DNA from: Nitrospirillum pindoramense
GTDB taxonomy: Bacteria > Pseudomonadota > Alphaproteobacteria > Azospirillales > Azospirillaceae
Reading direction: 5' to 3'
Assembly: GCF_007827955.1 (NCBI RefSeq)
Contig: NZ_VITR01000013.1
Span: forward strand, 124,001-188,000
DNA length: 64,000 nt
Shown here: positions 25,989 to 35,519 of the stretch, in pieces
How the letters are laid out: every line of letters begins with the position of its first letter
How positions within the stretch are numbered: position 1 is the stretch's first letter
Made by a program: the position numbers and the translations under genes
The notes under the pieces: model-generated
Databases searched by the model: none
The model's input: the letters and a program-made list of their open reading frames with translations, nothing else
Told to the model about the DNA's origin: nothing

Positions 25989-26241
25989 GCTCTCGAATCC
26001 ATGCCTTCGGGGGCGGGCCTTGCCCAGCCTGACACCCCTCGCCAAACATACCCGGCTAAACACCGGGGCCCGGCCGCCGAACGGCGCCGGACATACGGTT
26101 CCGAACTTAGGCGCGCCAAGGCGGGACGGCAAGGCAATCCGGGGCAGGGCAGGCTCCCGAATCGGCGCCCCGCGCCGGTTGGCGGCGGGCGATTTCCCCC
26201 TATAATCGGGCCATGCCCCCCCGCGAGGAAAGCCTGCCCCC

Positions 26242-27018
26242 ATGACCGACGTCGCCGCCAGCACCGTGCCCACCGCCTGCCTGATCATCATCGGCAATGA
26301 GATCCTGTCCGGGCGCACCCAGGACGTGAACCTGAACCATCTGGCCAAGGTGCTGGGTGGCCTGGGCGTGCGCCTGAAGGAGGCGCGGGTGGTGGCGGAC
26401 GACGAGGCGGCGATCATCGAGGCGGTGAACCAGGCCCGCGCCCGCCACACCTACGTCTTCACCACCGGCGGCATCGGGCCCACCCATGACGACATCACGG
26501 CGGCCTGCGTGGCCAAGGCCTTCGGCGTGCCCCTGCTGCGCGATCCCGAGGCGGTGCGCCGGCTGGAGGCGCACTACGCCGGCACGGGCCGGGAATTGAA
26601 CGAGGCGCGGCTGCGCATGGCCAACGTGCCCCAGGGCGGCATCCTGATCGACAACCCGGTGTCGGCGGCCCCCGGCTTCCAGATCGGCAACGTTTTCGTC
26701 ATGGCGGGCGTCCCCTCCATCATGCAGGCCATGCTGGCCGGCCTGACGAACCGCCTGGTGGGCGGCCCGGTGGTGCTGGCCCGCACCGTGCGCTGCCTGG
26801 TGGGGGAGGGGGAGTTGGCCGGCGGCCTCAGCGCCATCCAGGACCGCTATGCCGACGTGGACATCGGCAGCTATCCCACCTATCGCGAGGGCCGCTTCGC
26901 CACCAGCCTGGTGCTGCGCAGCCCGGACGCGGCCCGCTTGGCCGCCGCCACCGACGAGGTCGCGGCCCTGGTGCGCGGCATGGGGGCGGATGCCGAGGTG
27001 GTGGAGGGGGCGGCCTGA
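26242..27018 (+). CDS. CinA/MoaB-type molybdopterin-binding domain protein
   Basis: The 258-aa protein has a MoCF_biosynth domain (IIIGNEILSGRTQDVNLNHLAK, then TTGGIGPTHDDITA), as in CinA, MoaB and MoeA. The C-terminal deamidase domain of full CinA is absent, so this is the short stand-alone form common in alphaproteobacteria. It is annotated as competence/damage-inducible protein A in relatives, but the real substrate (probably a nucleotide pyrophosphate) is not established. Confidence 0.88.
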   Translation: MTDVAASTVPTACLIIIGNEILSGRTQDVNLNHLAKVLGGLGVRLKEARVVADDEAAIIEAVNQARARHTYVFTTGGIGPTHDDITAACVAKAFGVPLLRDPEAVRRLEAHYAGTGRELNEARLRMANVPQGGILIDNPVSAAPGFQIGNVFVMAGVPSIMQAMLAGLTNRLVGGPVVLARTVRCLVGEGELAGGLSAIQDRYADVDIGSYPTYREGRFATSLVLRSPDAARLAAATDEVAALVRGMGADAEVVEGAA

Positions 27019-27105
27019 CGGGGACGTCCTCCTCCGCATGCGTAACCGGTCTTGCCCTGGCGGCCCCACCTCCGCTAGGGTCCCTCCCGGCCTCGACCCT
27101 GGAAC

Positions 27106-27192
27106 GCCCGCTTGGCGGAATTGGTAGACGCAAGGGACTTAAAATCCCTCGCCCTCACGGGCGTGCCGGTTCGATCCCGGCAGCGGGCACCA
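27106..27192 (+). tRNA. tRNA-Leu (anticodon UAA)
   Basis: This is an 87-nt class II tRNA. Acceptor arms GCCCGCT and AGCGGGC, D-loop TTGGTAGAC, anticodon stem AGGGA/TCCCT with loop CTTAAAA, an extra arm, TpsiC loop GGTTCGATCC and an encoded CCA are all present. The anticodon TAA reads UUA and UUG. Confidence 0.96.
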
Positions 27193-27217
27193 GGGGTGGG
27201 GCCGTCTCTCCCTTAGG

Positions 27218-27478
27218 TCACTGCTCCCGGTCTTCCGCCATGTCCTCGGCCAGTTCGCTGGCCAGGTCGACGAACAGGCCGGGGTCGACGGTCAGGCCCT
27301 GAGCCTCGTTGATGCGCACGAAGATGCGCCAGGCATGCAGGATGGCCACGTCCAGGATGGTGTCGTCGGCCTCTTCCGAATGCTTGTCGGTGATCCCCCG
27401 TTCCTCCAGGGCCGCCTTGATATCGATATCGGCGGCTTCCAGCACGGCTTCCATGGCACGCTTATGGGGGGTGGACAT
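27218..27478 (-). CDS. Small acidic hypothetical protein
   Basis: The 86-aa acidic, mostly helical protein (AVLEAADIDIKAALEERG, then LFVDLASELAEDMAED) has no signal peptide or recognisable domain. The ATG at 27478 follows a strong AAGGAG at 8 bases, which supports a real gene. It ends just downstream of the convergent tRNA-Leu. I do not recognise the family. Confidence 0.75.
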   Translation of the reverse strand: MSTPHKRAMEAVLEAADIDIKAALEERGITDKHSEEADDTILDVAILHAWRIFVRINEAQGLTVDPGLFVDLASELAEDMAEDREQ

Positions 27479-27674
27479 GGTGGCAACTCCTTGAATAACA
27501 ATCAGATGCTTAAGGGTGGTGCGCCCGGCCGCGCGCCATGGCGATGGCCGGTGCCGCCGCCATCATAGCGGATGGGGCGGGCGCCATGCCATGCGCGGGA
27601 TTGCGTCCCGGTTCAAGCGGAATCCGGGGCCGAATCCAGTGACCGAGTCCGGTGCTGTGGAAAAGGGGGATGAT

Positions 27675-28775
27675 GTGGCGCGTGCCTTGCGTTTCCTGGC
27701 TGGGCCCGAGGCCATGGCCCGCCTGCGCCGTGACGGCGTGTCGGATGAGCTGTTCGGCACCGTGGCGGGGGCGTCCGGCGGGCCGAAGTGGCTGGCGCTG
27801 ACTCGCCTGGACCGGGCCATCCTGGCGCGCTGGTTCCGGGGGCGCACCCGGCCGCTGGCCATGGTGGGCAGCTCCATCGGCAGCTGGCGCTTCGCCGCCA
27901 TGGCGCGGCAGGACCCGGCCACGGTGCTGCGCCGGTTCGAGGAAGCCTACCTGGCCTACGTCCCCTCCGACGCCACCATGCCCACCCTGACGCGGGAAAG
28001 CCGCGCCTTCCTGGACATCATCCTGGGCTCGCCGTCCGGCGCTCATGACGGTGACCGCAGGGGCGCGCGGGAAATCCTGTCCCACCCGGCCATGCGCCTC
28101 TCCGTCCTGGCGGTGCGGGGGCGGGGGCCGCTCAGCGCCCGCCATCCCGCCTGGGTGGGGGCGGGCATCGGCGCGGCGGGATTGGCCAACCTGGTCAGCC
28201 GCCGCAGCCTGTCCCTGTTCTTTCAGCGCACGCTCTTCGCCGACCCGCGCGCCGCCGACCCCTTCGACTTGGGGGCCGGCTTCCCCACCCGGCGCGTACC
28301 GCTGACCCCGGCCAACCTGGCCGATGCCCTGATGGCCTCGGGCGCCATCCCCTTCCTGTTCGAGCTGGTGCGCGACATCGGCGGGGCCAGGCCCGGCGCC
28401 TATATGGACGGCGGCATCATGGACTATCACCTGGATATTCCGTTCGTGGCGGAGACGCCGGGCAGCGACCTGGTGCTGTTCCCCCATTTCGGGGCCAAAG
28501 TGGTGCCGGGCTGGTTCGACAAGGCCCTGGCCTGGCGCCGCCCGGCGGCCACCTCGCTGTCCCGCACCCTGTTGCTGTGCCCGTCGGAGGAATTTCTGGC
28601 GTCCTTGCCCCATGGCAAGATTCCCGACCGGCGCGATTTCAAGGCGCTGCCCCCCGCCGAGCGCCAGCGCTACTGGCGCCAGGCCGTGGCCGAAACCGAC
28701 CGCCTGGCCGACGAATTCCTGGACGCCGTCGACCGCGACCGCATCCCGGATTTGCTGGAGCCGTTGCAGCGCTGA
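27675..28775 (+). CDS. Patatin-like phospholipase family protein
   Basis: The protein (366 aa) has the patatin elements in order: glycine-rich oxyanion loop GASGGPKW, nucleophile elbow GSSIGS (GxSxG) and DGGIMDYH holding the dyad Asp. It is probably a lipid acyl hydrolase acting at the inner membrane or on storage lipids. The GTG at 27675 lies 5 bases after GGGGG and gives a natural start (ARALRFLAGPEAM). ATG 27591 would add 28 low-complexity residues. It is convergent with yccF. Confidence 0.85.
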   Translation: MARALRFLAGPEAMARLRRDGVSDELFGTVAGASGGPKWLALTRLDRAILARWFRGRTRPLAMVGSSIGSWRFAAMARQDPATVLRRFEEAYLAYVPSDATMPTLTRESRAFLDIILGSPSGAHDGDRRGAREILSHPAMRLSVLAVRGRGPLSARHPAWVGAGIGAAGLANLVSRRSLSLFFQRTLFADPRAADPFDLGAGFPTRRVPLTPANLADALMASGAIPFLFELVRDIGGARPGAYMDGGIMDYHLDIPFVAETPGSDLVLFPHFGAKVVPGWFDKALAWRRPAATSLSRTLLLCPSEEFLASLPHGKIPDRRDFKALPPAERQRYWRQAVAETDRLADEFLDAVDRDRIPDLLEPLQR

Positions 28776-28837
28776 ATGGCTGCCGCCCCTTTTCCCAGGC
28801 CGCGACTGCCAGAGAGAGCCCCCGGCGCTTGAGGACC

Positions 28838-29260
28838 TTAATACCGGGGCATCCCCATGGTCTCCACCGGCACGATGGCCTTGCCGATGGGGGCCAGCGC
28901 CAGCACCGCGAACTTGAAGTGCTGGATGGCGAAGGGGATGCCGATGATGGTCACGAACCAGACGACGCCGGCCAGGATATGGTACAGCGCCAGCCACCAG
29001 CCGGCGAACACGAACCACACGACATTGCCCAGGAAGCCCAGCGGGCTGGTGCCGATATCCTCCCGCCCGGTCAGCACGCGGCGGTCCACCGCCATTTGGC
29101 CGAAGGGCCACAGCACGAACAGCCCCATGTTGAAGGCCGCGCGGGCCCAGGGGATGCCGACGATGCTGATCACCATCAGGATCGCGGCCATGAACCAGGC
29201 CAGCGCCCCGGTGAATCCGAACAGCACCACCCACAGGATGTTCATCAGCAGGCTGATCAT
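28838..29260 (-). CDS. YccF family inner-membrane protein
   Basis: The 140-aa protein has two repeats of the YccF domain, each a hydrophobic pair ending in a GIPxA motif: ISIVGIPWARAAF and TIIGIPFAIQHFK. N-terminal MISLLMNILWVVLFGF is typical. The function is unknown in all bacteria. The frame is open further upstream to 29401, but ATG 29260 matches the family length. Confidence 0.9.
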   Translation of the reverse strand: MISLLMNILWVVLFGFTGALAWFMAAILMVISIVGIPWARAAFNMGLFVLWPFGQMAVDRRVLTGREDIGTSPLGFLGNVVWFVFAGWWLALYHILAGVVWFVTIIGIPFAIQHFKFAVLALAPIGKAIVPVETMGMPRY

Positions 29261-29484
29261 GACGCCACGGCCTTGGTTGTTGTTTTCCTGCCGGTGATCA
29301 TTCCTGAAGCGTGTCCTTTCGTCCAGGACCACACTGGCCCGAGCTGGTGGGGCCACAAGGGGACGTCCCCCGGCCCCGGGCCAGAGGGTCCCAGTCGCCA
29401 TAGTCCATGTTGCGACCTTGCGAAGGCGGAGGAAGTCACCGACAGTGACAACGGTATCATCCCCCGCACATCCCGAGCGACCCC

Positions 29485-30768
29485 ATGCGCCGCAGCAGCC
29501 TTGCCGTCCTGTCCCTTGTCAGCCTCAGCCTGGGGGCGCTGGCCCCCGTCTGGTCCGCCGCGACCGCGTCCCCCAAGGCCGAGCAGGCCAATCCCGAACA
29601 AAAGGTCGGCCAGCGCATCCAGGTCCGCCCGGCCGACCTGCCGGCGCCCTACGCCACGGACGGCGTGGGCAATGCGTCGGAAGAGGTGGCGCGCCCCGAC
29701 GGGGCCAGTCTGAACGTGCCCAAGGGCTTCACCGTATCCATCTTCGCCACCGGCCTCAGCCGTGCGCGCAACCTGGCCGTTGCCCCCAATGGCGATGTCT
29801 TCCTGGCGCGCCAGGCCACGCCAGGGGAGATCACCCTGCTGCGCGACAGCAAGGGCACCGGGCAGGCCGACCAGATCATCACTTTCGCCGGCGGCTTCGA
29901 CCGCCCCTACGGTATCGAGTTCCACGACGGCTACCTCTGGGTCGGCGATATCAAGGCGGTGTGGAAAATCCCCTACAAGGAGGGCGACACGAAGCCGGCC
30001 GGCGACCGCATCCAGGTCACGCCGGACGGCGCCCTGGGACAACCCAAGGGCCACCCCACCCGGTCCCTGGAATTCGCCCCGGACGGCAAGAGCTTCTTCG
30101 TCGGCATCGGGTCCATGAGCAACATCGCGGAGGACCCCAAGCCCCATGCCACCGTGACCGAATTCAACATGGACGGCACGGTGAAGCGCGTTTACGCCTC
30201 CGGCACCCGCAACCCGGTGGGCTTGCAGTTCTACCCCGGTACCGACGACCTCTACGCCGTGGTGAATGAGCGCGACGGCCTGGGCGATGGCCTGGTGCCC
30301 GACTATTTCACCCGGCTGCAGCCCGAGGGCTTTTATGGCTGGCCTTATTCCTACATCGGCAACCATCCGCAGCCGGACTACGCCGACAAGCGGCCGGACC
30401 TGGTGGCCAAGGCCATCGTGCCCGACCTGCTGTTTGACGCCCACTCCGCCCCCCTGGGGCTGCTGTTCTACACCGGCCACCAGTTCCCGGCGGATTACCA
30501 GGGCGGCGCCTTCGTCACCCTGCATGGCTCGTGGAACAAGGCGAAGCCCACAGGCTACAAGATCGTCTACGTCCCGTTCACCCATGGCCGCCCGGCGGGC
30601 CACTACGTGAACTTCGCCACCGGCTTCTGGCTGCCCGGCACCAACCCGGCCCAGGTCTGGGGCCGCCCCGTGGGCCTGGCCATGGCCCATGATGGCAGCG
30701 TCCTGGTGGCGGATGATGTCGGCGGCACGGTGTGGCGCATCAGCTATCACGCGAAGGGCAAGTCCTAA
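29485..30768 (+). CDS. Exported sorbosone/aldose dehydrogenase-like beta-propeller (PQQ type)
   Basis: The 427-aa protein has a signal peptide (MRRSSLAVLSLVSLSLGALA) and a six-bladed propeller of the soluble glucose/sorbosone dehydrogenase family. Blade motifs are visible: LSRARNLAVAPNGDVFLA, RPYGIEFHDGYLWVGD, GTRNPVGLQFYPGT, FTRLQPEGFYGWPYSYIG and LLFYTGHQFP. It would oxidise a sugar or aldehyde in the periplasm if PQQ is bound; cofactor use cannot be proved from sequence. It is a single gene. Confidence 0.86.
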   Translation: MRRSSLAVLSLVSLSLGALAPVWSAATASPKAEQANPEQKVGQRIQVRPADLPAPYATDGVGNASEEVARPDGASLNVPKGFTVSIFATGLSRARNLAVAPNGDVFLARQATPGEITLLRDSKGTGQADQIITFAGGFDRPYGIEFHDGYLWVGDIKAVWKIPYKEGDTKPAGDRIQVTPDGALGQPKGHPTRSLEFAPDGKSFFVGIGSMSNIAEDPKPHATVTEFNMDGTVKRVYASGTRNPVGLQFYPGTDDLYAVVNERDGLGDGLVPDYFTRLQPEGFYGWPYSYIGNHPQPDYADKRPDLVAKAIVPDLLFDAHSAPLGLLFYTGHQFPADYQGGAFVTLHGSWNKAKPTGYKIVYVPFTHGRPAGHYVNFATGFWLPGTNPAQVWGRPVGLAMAHDGSVLVADDVGGTVWRISYHAKGKS

Positions 30769-30857
30769 GCCGTTCTACTTGCAAGACTCGGGTGGCCGTT
30801 AGAGTCCAGGGTCAGGGAAAGGGCGGCCGCGCTGGGCAAATTCTGCCGTCGCCGCCC

Positions 30858-30886
30858 TTGTCCACCTTGCGTAATGCGCGTATATA
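30858..30886 (+). promoter_or_regulatory. Candidate promoter of the Ser/Asn-rich small gene
   Basis: TTGTCC (30858) and TATATA (30881) are spaced by 17 bases, with an overlapping TATAAA two bases on. The start codon follows 28 bases later behind an AAAGGAGG RBS, giving a short leader and probably strong expression. Confidence 0.5.
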
Positions 30887-30913
30887 AAGGGATGGTCAAA
30901 GGAGGCCAGTCCC

Positions 30914-31198
30914 ATGTCCATCGGCGGCATCAACTTTTACAGCTCTGGTTACGGCGCGACGTTCCTGACGTCCGGTGTCGGTTCGACCACCGATGTCTCC
31001 AACTCGCAGGTCCAGTCCATCTCCCCGGTCAAGACCCAGGGAACCTCGGATCAGGGCACAGACCAGGCCAACACCGACAACAGCGCGTCCAACAACAGCA
31101 GCAGCTTCACGCAGAACTTCAGCCCGACGCAGGATCAGGTGAAGGCGGCGTCGGACACCGGCCGCACCCGTGGCGCGTTCGTGAACCTGACCGTCTGA
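30914..31198 (+). CDS. Ser/Thr/Asn/Gln-rich small orphan protein
   Basis: The 94-aa protein of low-complexity polar sequence (STTDVSNSQVQSISPVKTQG, then NTDNSASNNSSSF) has a conserved-looking N-terminus MSIGGINFYSSGYG and a C-terminus GRTRGAFVNLTV. It has no charged core, TM segment or cysteine, so it is probably disordered. The RBS AAAGGAGG is among the best in the window and a promoter-like sequence lies just upstream. I do not recognise it; a surface or secreted role is possible but unproven. Confidence 0.7.
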   Translation: MSIGGINFYSSGYGATFLTSGVGSTTDVSNSQVQSISPVKTQGTSDQGTDQANTDNSASNNSSSFTQNFSPTQDQVKAASDTGRTRGAFVNLTV

Positions 31199-31213
31199 GT
31201 TTCAGCTGACTGC

Positions 31214-31230
31214 GGGCCTCATTGAGGCCC
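31214..31230 (+). terminator. Possible terminator hairpin after the orphan gene
   Basis: GGGCCTC-ATT-GAGGCCC lies 16 bases after the stop. There is no T run immediately after it, so it may be an mRNA-end hairpin rather than a true intrinsic terminator. Confidence 0.4.
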
Positions 31231-31312
31231 GGTTCCGAGGGTCGACAGCATGCGCTGCCGGCCCTTTTTGTTATGCGCGCGGAGCCCTCGCTTCAGGCGC
31301 CCGCTTGAGGCG

Positions 31313-31966
31313 TCAGGCCACCCAGCGGCGAACCTCGTGCAGGTCGGCCGCCACCCGGCACAACGCCTCGATCTCCTCGGTGGGGGCCAGCAGGTCCGGC
31401 ACCATCACCGCCATCATGCCGGCGGCGTGCGCGGCGCGGATGCCGTTGTGGCTGTCCTCCAGCGCGATGCAGTGGCGGGGGGCGATGTCCAGCGCGGCGG
31501 CGGCCTTGAGATAGGGCTCTGGATGCGGCTTGCCCTGGCTGACGTCGTCGCCGCCGATGACGGCGCGGAAGCGATGGGCGATACCGGCCTGGGTCAGGTG
31601 GTGCAGCGCCCGCTCCCGCTGGGTGCTGGTCGCCACCGCCATGGGGATGCCGGCCGCGTCCAGATGATCCAGCAGCTCGACCACACCGGCCATCAGGGCG
31701 ATGCCGGCATCGAAATGCGCCTGGATGGCCGCGCGGTACAGCTCGGTGAAGCGGTCGAACACGACCTCACCCCCGAAATGGTCCACCAGCATCTGGCGCA
31801 CCGCTGGATAGGGCCGGCCGATGAGGGTGCCGTAGAAAAGCTCCGTCATGGGCCGCTCCACCGTCACGGCGGCGGCCATCATGGCGCCGCGCAGCGGGCG
31901 CTCGCTATCGATCAACAGGCCGTCCATGTCAAAGATCGCGGCGTGGATGGCGTGGGGGAACGGCAT
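31313..31966 (-). CDS. HAD-superfamily hydrolase (beta-phosphoglucomutase-like, subfamily IA)
   Basis: The 217-aa protein has motif I FDMDGLLIDSE (nucleophile and acid Asp), motif II Thr/Ser in VATSTQRE, motif III Lys in GKPHPEPYL and motif IV EDSHNG. It is probably a sugar-phosphate or nucleotide phosphatase/mutase; the substrate is undefined. The ATG at 31966 gives the normal N-terminus; the frame runs open to 32194. It is divergent from the oligopeptidase gene. Confidence 0.9.
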   Translation of the reverse strand: MPFPHAIHAAIFDMDGLLIDSERPLRGAMMAAAVTVERPMTELFYGTLIGRPYPAVRQMLVDHFGGEVVFDRFTELYRAAIQAHFDAGIALMAGVVELLDHLDAAGIPMAVATSTQRERALHHLTQAGIAHRFRAVIGGDDVSQGKPHPEPYLKAAAALDIAPRHCIALEDSHNGIRAAHAAGMMAVMVPDLLAPTEEIEALCRVAADLHEVRRWVA

Positions 31967-32212
31967 GTCCGTGCCTTCATCGTGCGGTGAACCAGTGGTG
32001 GTGGGGATACCCCGGCCCACCGCCCGCCGCCAGTGCCGGGGCGGCATGGCAGCTTCCCCACCGATGGTTCCCCCGGGGCGACCTTGTGCTAGGCATGGCA
32101 CCCCCTCGTTCGGGCCCGCTTGCCGCCCCCGGGGCGCCGACCCTATCGTTGCGGCTTCTGTTTCCGGCCGCCAGGCGTCCTTCCTGGCGCTCAACCAGTG
32201 GTATCATCGTCC

Positions 32213-34318
32213 ATGCCCGCTTCCGACGCTTCCTTCCGCCAGTCCGCTTTTGCCAAGCCGCCCGTCGCGCGGGTTTGGCCGGTGGAAAAGACCGCGCATG
32301 GCGAGGTCCGGGTCGACCCCTACGATTGGTTGCGCGATCCCGCCTTCCCGGAGGTCAAGGACCCCGACATCCTGTCCTACCTTGAGGCCGAGAACGGCTA
32401 TATCGAGCAGGTGCTGGGCGGGGAGGGCGATCTGCGCCCGGCCCTGACGGCCGAACTGCGCGCCCGCATCAAGGAGGACGACACCGGCGTGCCCTATCGC
32501 CGCGACGGCTATTTCTATCAGTCGCGCTTCGCCGCCGGGCAGAACTACCCCGTTTTCGTGCGCTGGGCCGCCGGCACTTCCGAAGAGGAGGTCGTGCTGG
32601 ACGTGAATGTCCTGGCGGCGCAACACGACTTCATGCGCGTGGCGGATTTCGAGACGACACGCGACGGCCGTTACCTGGCCTACACCGCCGACACCGACGG
32701 TTCCGAACGCTATGGCGTGCGGGTGAAGGACCTGTCCACCGGCGCCATGGTGTTGGAAGGCGTCGCGGACGCCTCCCCCGGTGTCGCCTGGGCGGCGGAT
32801 GGGCAGCACCTGTTCTATGTCCGGCAGGATGAGTTCCAGCGGCCCAAGACGGTGTGGCGCCACCGCCTGGGCACGGCGGTCGGCGAAGATGTCCTGGTCT
32901 ATGGCGAGGCCGATCCCGCCTGGATGGTCAGCCTGGACCTGACCCTGTCCGGCCGGTTCATCCGCATCGTCGCCCACAACAACGTGTCGACCGAGGTGCG
33001 GCTGTTGGACGCCGCGCAGCCGGAGGGCGAGCCGCGTCTGGTCCTGCCCCGCCGTCAAGGCCACGAGTACAATGTCGAGGACCAGGGCGACACCGCCTGG
33101 ATCATCACCAACGACATCCACCGCAACTTCCGCCTGGTGAAGGCCCCCTTGGCCGACACGGCCGAGTCCAATTGGGTGCAGGTCATCGCCCCGGCCGACC
33201 GCACCTATCTGACCGGCCACATGGCCTTCCGCGACTGGCTGGTCGTCTATGCCCGGGTGGAGGGCGCCCAATTGGTGCGCGTGCTGGACCCCAGGCAGGC
33301 GGATGGCCAGGGCGGCGCCCACGACATCGCCTTCCCCGACGCGGCGTTCGAGGTCGGGCCCGGCGCCAATTTCGATTATGACGGCGGCCTGCTGCGCCTG
33401 CGCTATCAGTCGCTGGTGACGCCGCCCACGGTCTATGACTACGACCTGAACGACCGCACCCTGGCCATCCGCAAGGTCCAGGAAATCCCCAGCGGTTACG
33501 ACGCCGACCAGTATGTCAGCGCCCGCCTGCTGGCCCCGGCGCGCGACGGCACGCTGATCCCCGTGTCCATCGTCCATCGCCGCGACTTCCCCAAGGATGG
33601 GTCGGGGGTGTTGCACCTCTACGCCTATGGCGCCTATGGCAACGGCATCGATCCCTATTTCTCCGCCAACCGGCTGGGCCTGCTGGACCGGGGCTTCGCC
33701 TTCGCCATCGCCCATATCCGGGGCGGGGACGAACTGGGCCGCGGCTGGTACGAGGACGGCAAGCTGGAAAACAAGATCAACAGCTTCACCGACTTCATCG
33801 ACGCCGCCCAGTTCCTGGCGACGCAAGGCTACGCCAAGGCCGGCAACATATCCGCCGAGGGCGGCAGCGCCGGCGGCCTGCTGATGGGGGCTGTGGCCAA
33901 CATGGCGCCCGAGGGCCTGTTCCGCGCCATCGTGGCCCAGGTGCCCTTCGTCGACGTGGTCAATACCATGCTGGACGACAGCCTGCCCCTGACGGTCATC
34001 GAGTATGACGAGTGGGGCAACCCCAACGAGCCGGAGGTGTATGAGCGGCTGAAGTCCTACAGCCCCTATGACAACGTGGCGGCCAAGGCCTATCCTCACC
34101 TGTTGATCACCGCGGGCCTCAGCGACCCGCGCGTCACCTACTGGGAACCGGCCAAGTGGACGGCCAAGCTGCGCAGCCTCAAGACCGACGATCATGTCCT
34201 GCTGTCGCGCACCGAGATGGGGGCCGGCCACGCCGGCGCCGCCGGCCGCTTCGACAAGCTGAAGGAGGTGGCGTTGACCCAGGCCTTCCTGCTGCGGGCC
34301 TTCGGCAAGGGGCTGTAA
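32213..34318 (+). CDS. ptrB: Oligopeptidase B (S9A prolyl oligopeptidase family)
   Basis: The 701-aa protein has an N-terminal seven-bladed propeller that gates a C-terminal alpha/beta hydrolase. The catalytic Ser is S552 in GGSAGGLLMG, the Asp is in LSDPRVTYWEP and the His is in GAGHAGAAGRF near residue 673. IAHIRGGDELGRGWYEDGK and MLDDSLPLT are typical of oligopeptidase B, which cuts short peptides after Lys/Arg. It lacks a signal peptide, so it is cytoplasmic. The ATG at 32213 fits homologues. Confidence 0.93.
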   Translation: MPASDASFRQSAFAKPPVARVWPVEKTAHGEVRVDPYDWLRDPAFPEVKDPDILSYLEAENGYIEQVLGGEGDLRPALTAELRARIKEDDTGVPYRRDGYFYQSRFAAGQNYPVFVRWAAGTSEEEVVLDVNVLAAQHDFMRVADFETTRDGRYLAYTADTDGSERYGVRVKDLSTGAMVLEGVADASPGVAWAADGQHLFYVRQDEFQRPKTVWRHRLGTAVGEDVLVYGEADPAWMVSLDLTLSGRFIRIVAHNNVSTEVRLLDAAQPEGEPRLVLPRRQGHEYNVEDQGDTAWIITNDIHRNFRLVKAPLADTAESNWVQVIAPADRTYLTGHMAFRDWLVVYARVEGAQLVRVLDPRQADGQGGAHDIAFPDAAFEVGPGANFDYDGGLLRLRYQSLVTPPTVYDYDLNDRTLAIRKVQEIPSGYDADQYVSARLLAPARDGTLIPVSIVHRRDFPKDGSGVLHLYAYGAYGNGIDPYFSANRLGLLDRGFAFAIAHIRGGDELGRGWYEDGKLENKINSFTDFIDAAQFLATQGYAKAGNISAEGGSAGGLLMGAVANMAPEGLFRAIVAQVPFVDVVNTMLDDSLPLTVIEYDEWGNPNEPEVYERLKSYSPYDNVAAKAYPHLLITAGLSDPRVTYWEPAKWTAKLRSLKTDDHVLLSRTEMGAGHAGAAGRFDKLKEVALTQAFLLRAFGKGL

Positions 34319-34414
34319 GGACAATTCGTCCGGCGGCCGGCATTTGTAAGGGGGGCGGGGGCGGCCTATAATTCGGCCCAGTCCCTCTTCCTCTTCGCCT
34401 GGGAACCTGTCGCC

Positions 34415-35485
34415 GTGACCGTCACGCCTTTCCCCACCGCCCATGTCCGGTCCGCCGTCCGCCGGGTGCCCTACCGCGCCATCGGCCTCTGGCTGCTGGT
34501 CTGCGCCGGCATGGTCTTCGCCATGGCCGTCATCGGCGCCATCACCCGCCTAACGGAAAGCGGCCTGTCCATCACGGAATGGAAGCCGGTGACGGGCGCC
34601 CTGCCGCCCTTGTCGGACGCCGCCTGGGCGGAGGAATTCGCCAAGTACCAGGCCACGCCGGAATACGCGCTGAAGCACAGCGGCATGGATCTGGCGCAGT
34701 TCAAGGGCATCTTCTTCTGGGAATGGTTCCACCGCCTGGTGGGGCGCCTGATCGGCGTCGTCTTTCTGCTGCCCTTCCTGCTTTTCCTTTTCACCCGCCG
34801 CGTGCCGCGCAGCCTGGTGCCGCGCCTGATCGGCCTGTTCGTGCTGGGCGGGCTGCAGGGGGCCCTGGGTTGGTACATGGTGAAGAGCGGCCTGGTGAAC
34901 CGGCCGGACGTCAGCCACTACCGCCTGGCGGCCCACCTGTCACTGGCGGTGCTGATCTACGTCGCCATGCTGGTCACCGCCCTGCCGCTGCTGTTCCCGG
35001 CCGCCAGCGGGGCGGCCCACCCGGCGCGCGGGGCCTTGCGCCGGCACGCCGGCATCGCCATGGCCCTGGTCGCCACCACCATGGTGTGGGGCGCCTTCAC
35101 CGCCGGGCTGGACGCCGGCATGGCCTATAACACCTGGCCGCTGATGAACGGCACCTTCGCGCCGGAGGAGATGTGGAACCTCAGCCCCGCCTGGCTGAAC
35201 ATCCTGGAGAACACGGCCGCCGTGCAGTTCACCCACCGCTGGCTGGCCATCCTGACCGGCCTGGTGGTGTGGTCCTACGCCTTCCGCGCGCTCCGCGCCG
35301 GGGTGCAGGGCCGGGTGCGGGCCCTGGCCATCGCCGTGGCCGTGATGGTGCTGGCGCAGATCAGCCTGGGCATCACCACCCTGCTGCTGTTCGTGCCGGT
35401 GCACGTCGCCGCCACCCACCAGGCGGGCGCCCTGGTCCTCCTGGGTCTGTTCACCTGGACGGTGATGGAATACCGGCGGGGCTGA
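34415..35485 (+). CDS. ctaA: Heme A synthase (CtaA/COX15)
   Basis: The 356-aa inner-membrane protein has eight TM segments and oxidises heme O to heme A for cytochrome c oxidase. The heme-ligand histidines are visible in EWFHRLVGR, VSHYRLAAHLS, VQFTHRWLA and ATHQAGAL. TRLTESGLSITEWKPVTGALPP is the hallmark of the mitochondrial/alphaproteobacterial type. The start is GTG 34415. Confidence 0.96.
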   Translation: MTVTPFPTAHVRSAVRRVPYRAIGLWLLVCAGMVFAMAVIGAITRLTESGLSITEWKPVTGALPPLSDAAWAEEFAKYQATPEYALKHSGMDLAQFKGIFFWEWFHRLVGRLIGVVFLLPFLLFLFTRRVPRSLVPRLIGLFVLGGLQGALGWYMVKSGLVNRPDVSHYRLAAHLSLAVLIYVAMLVTALPLLFPAASGAAHPARGALRRHAGIAMALVATTMVWGAFTAGLDAGMAYNTWPLMNGTFAPEEMWNLSPAWLNILENTAAVQFTHRWLAILTGLVVWSYAFRALRAGVQGRVRALAIAVAVMVLAQISLGITTLLLFVPVHVAATHQAGALVLLGLFTWTVMEYRRG

Positions 35486-35519
35486 AGCCGGCACCTGGGT
35501 CAACCGTCAGGAGGGAAGC

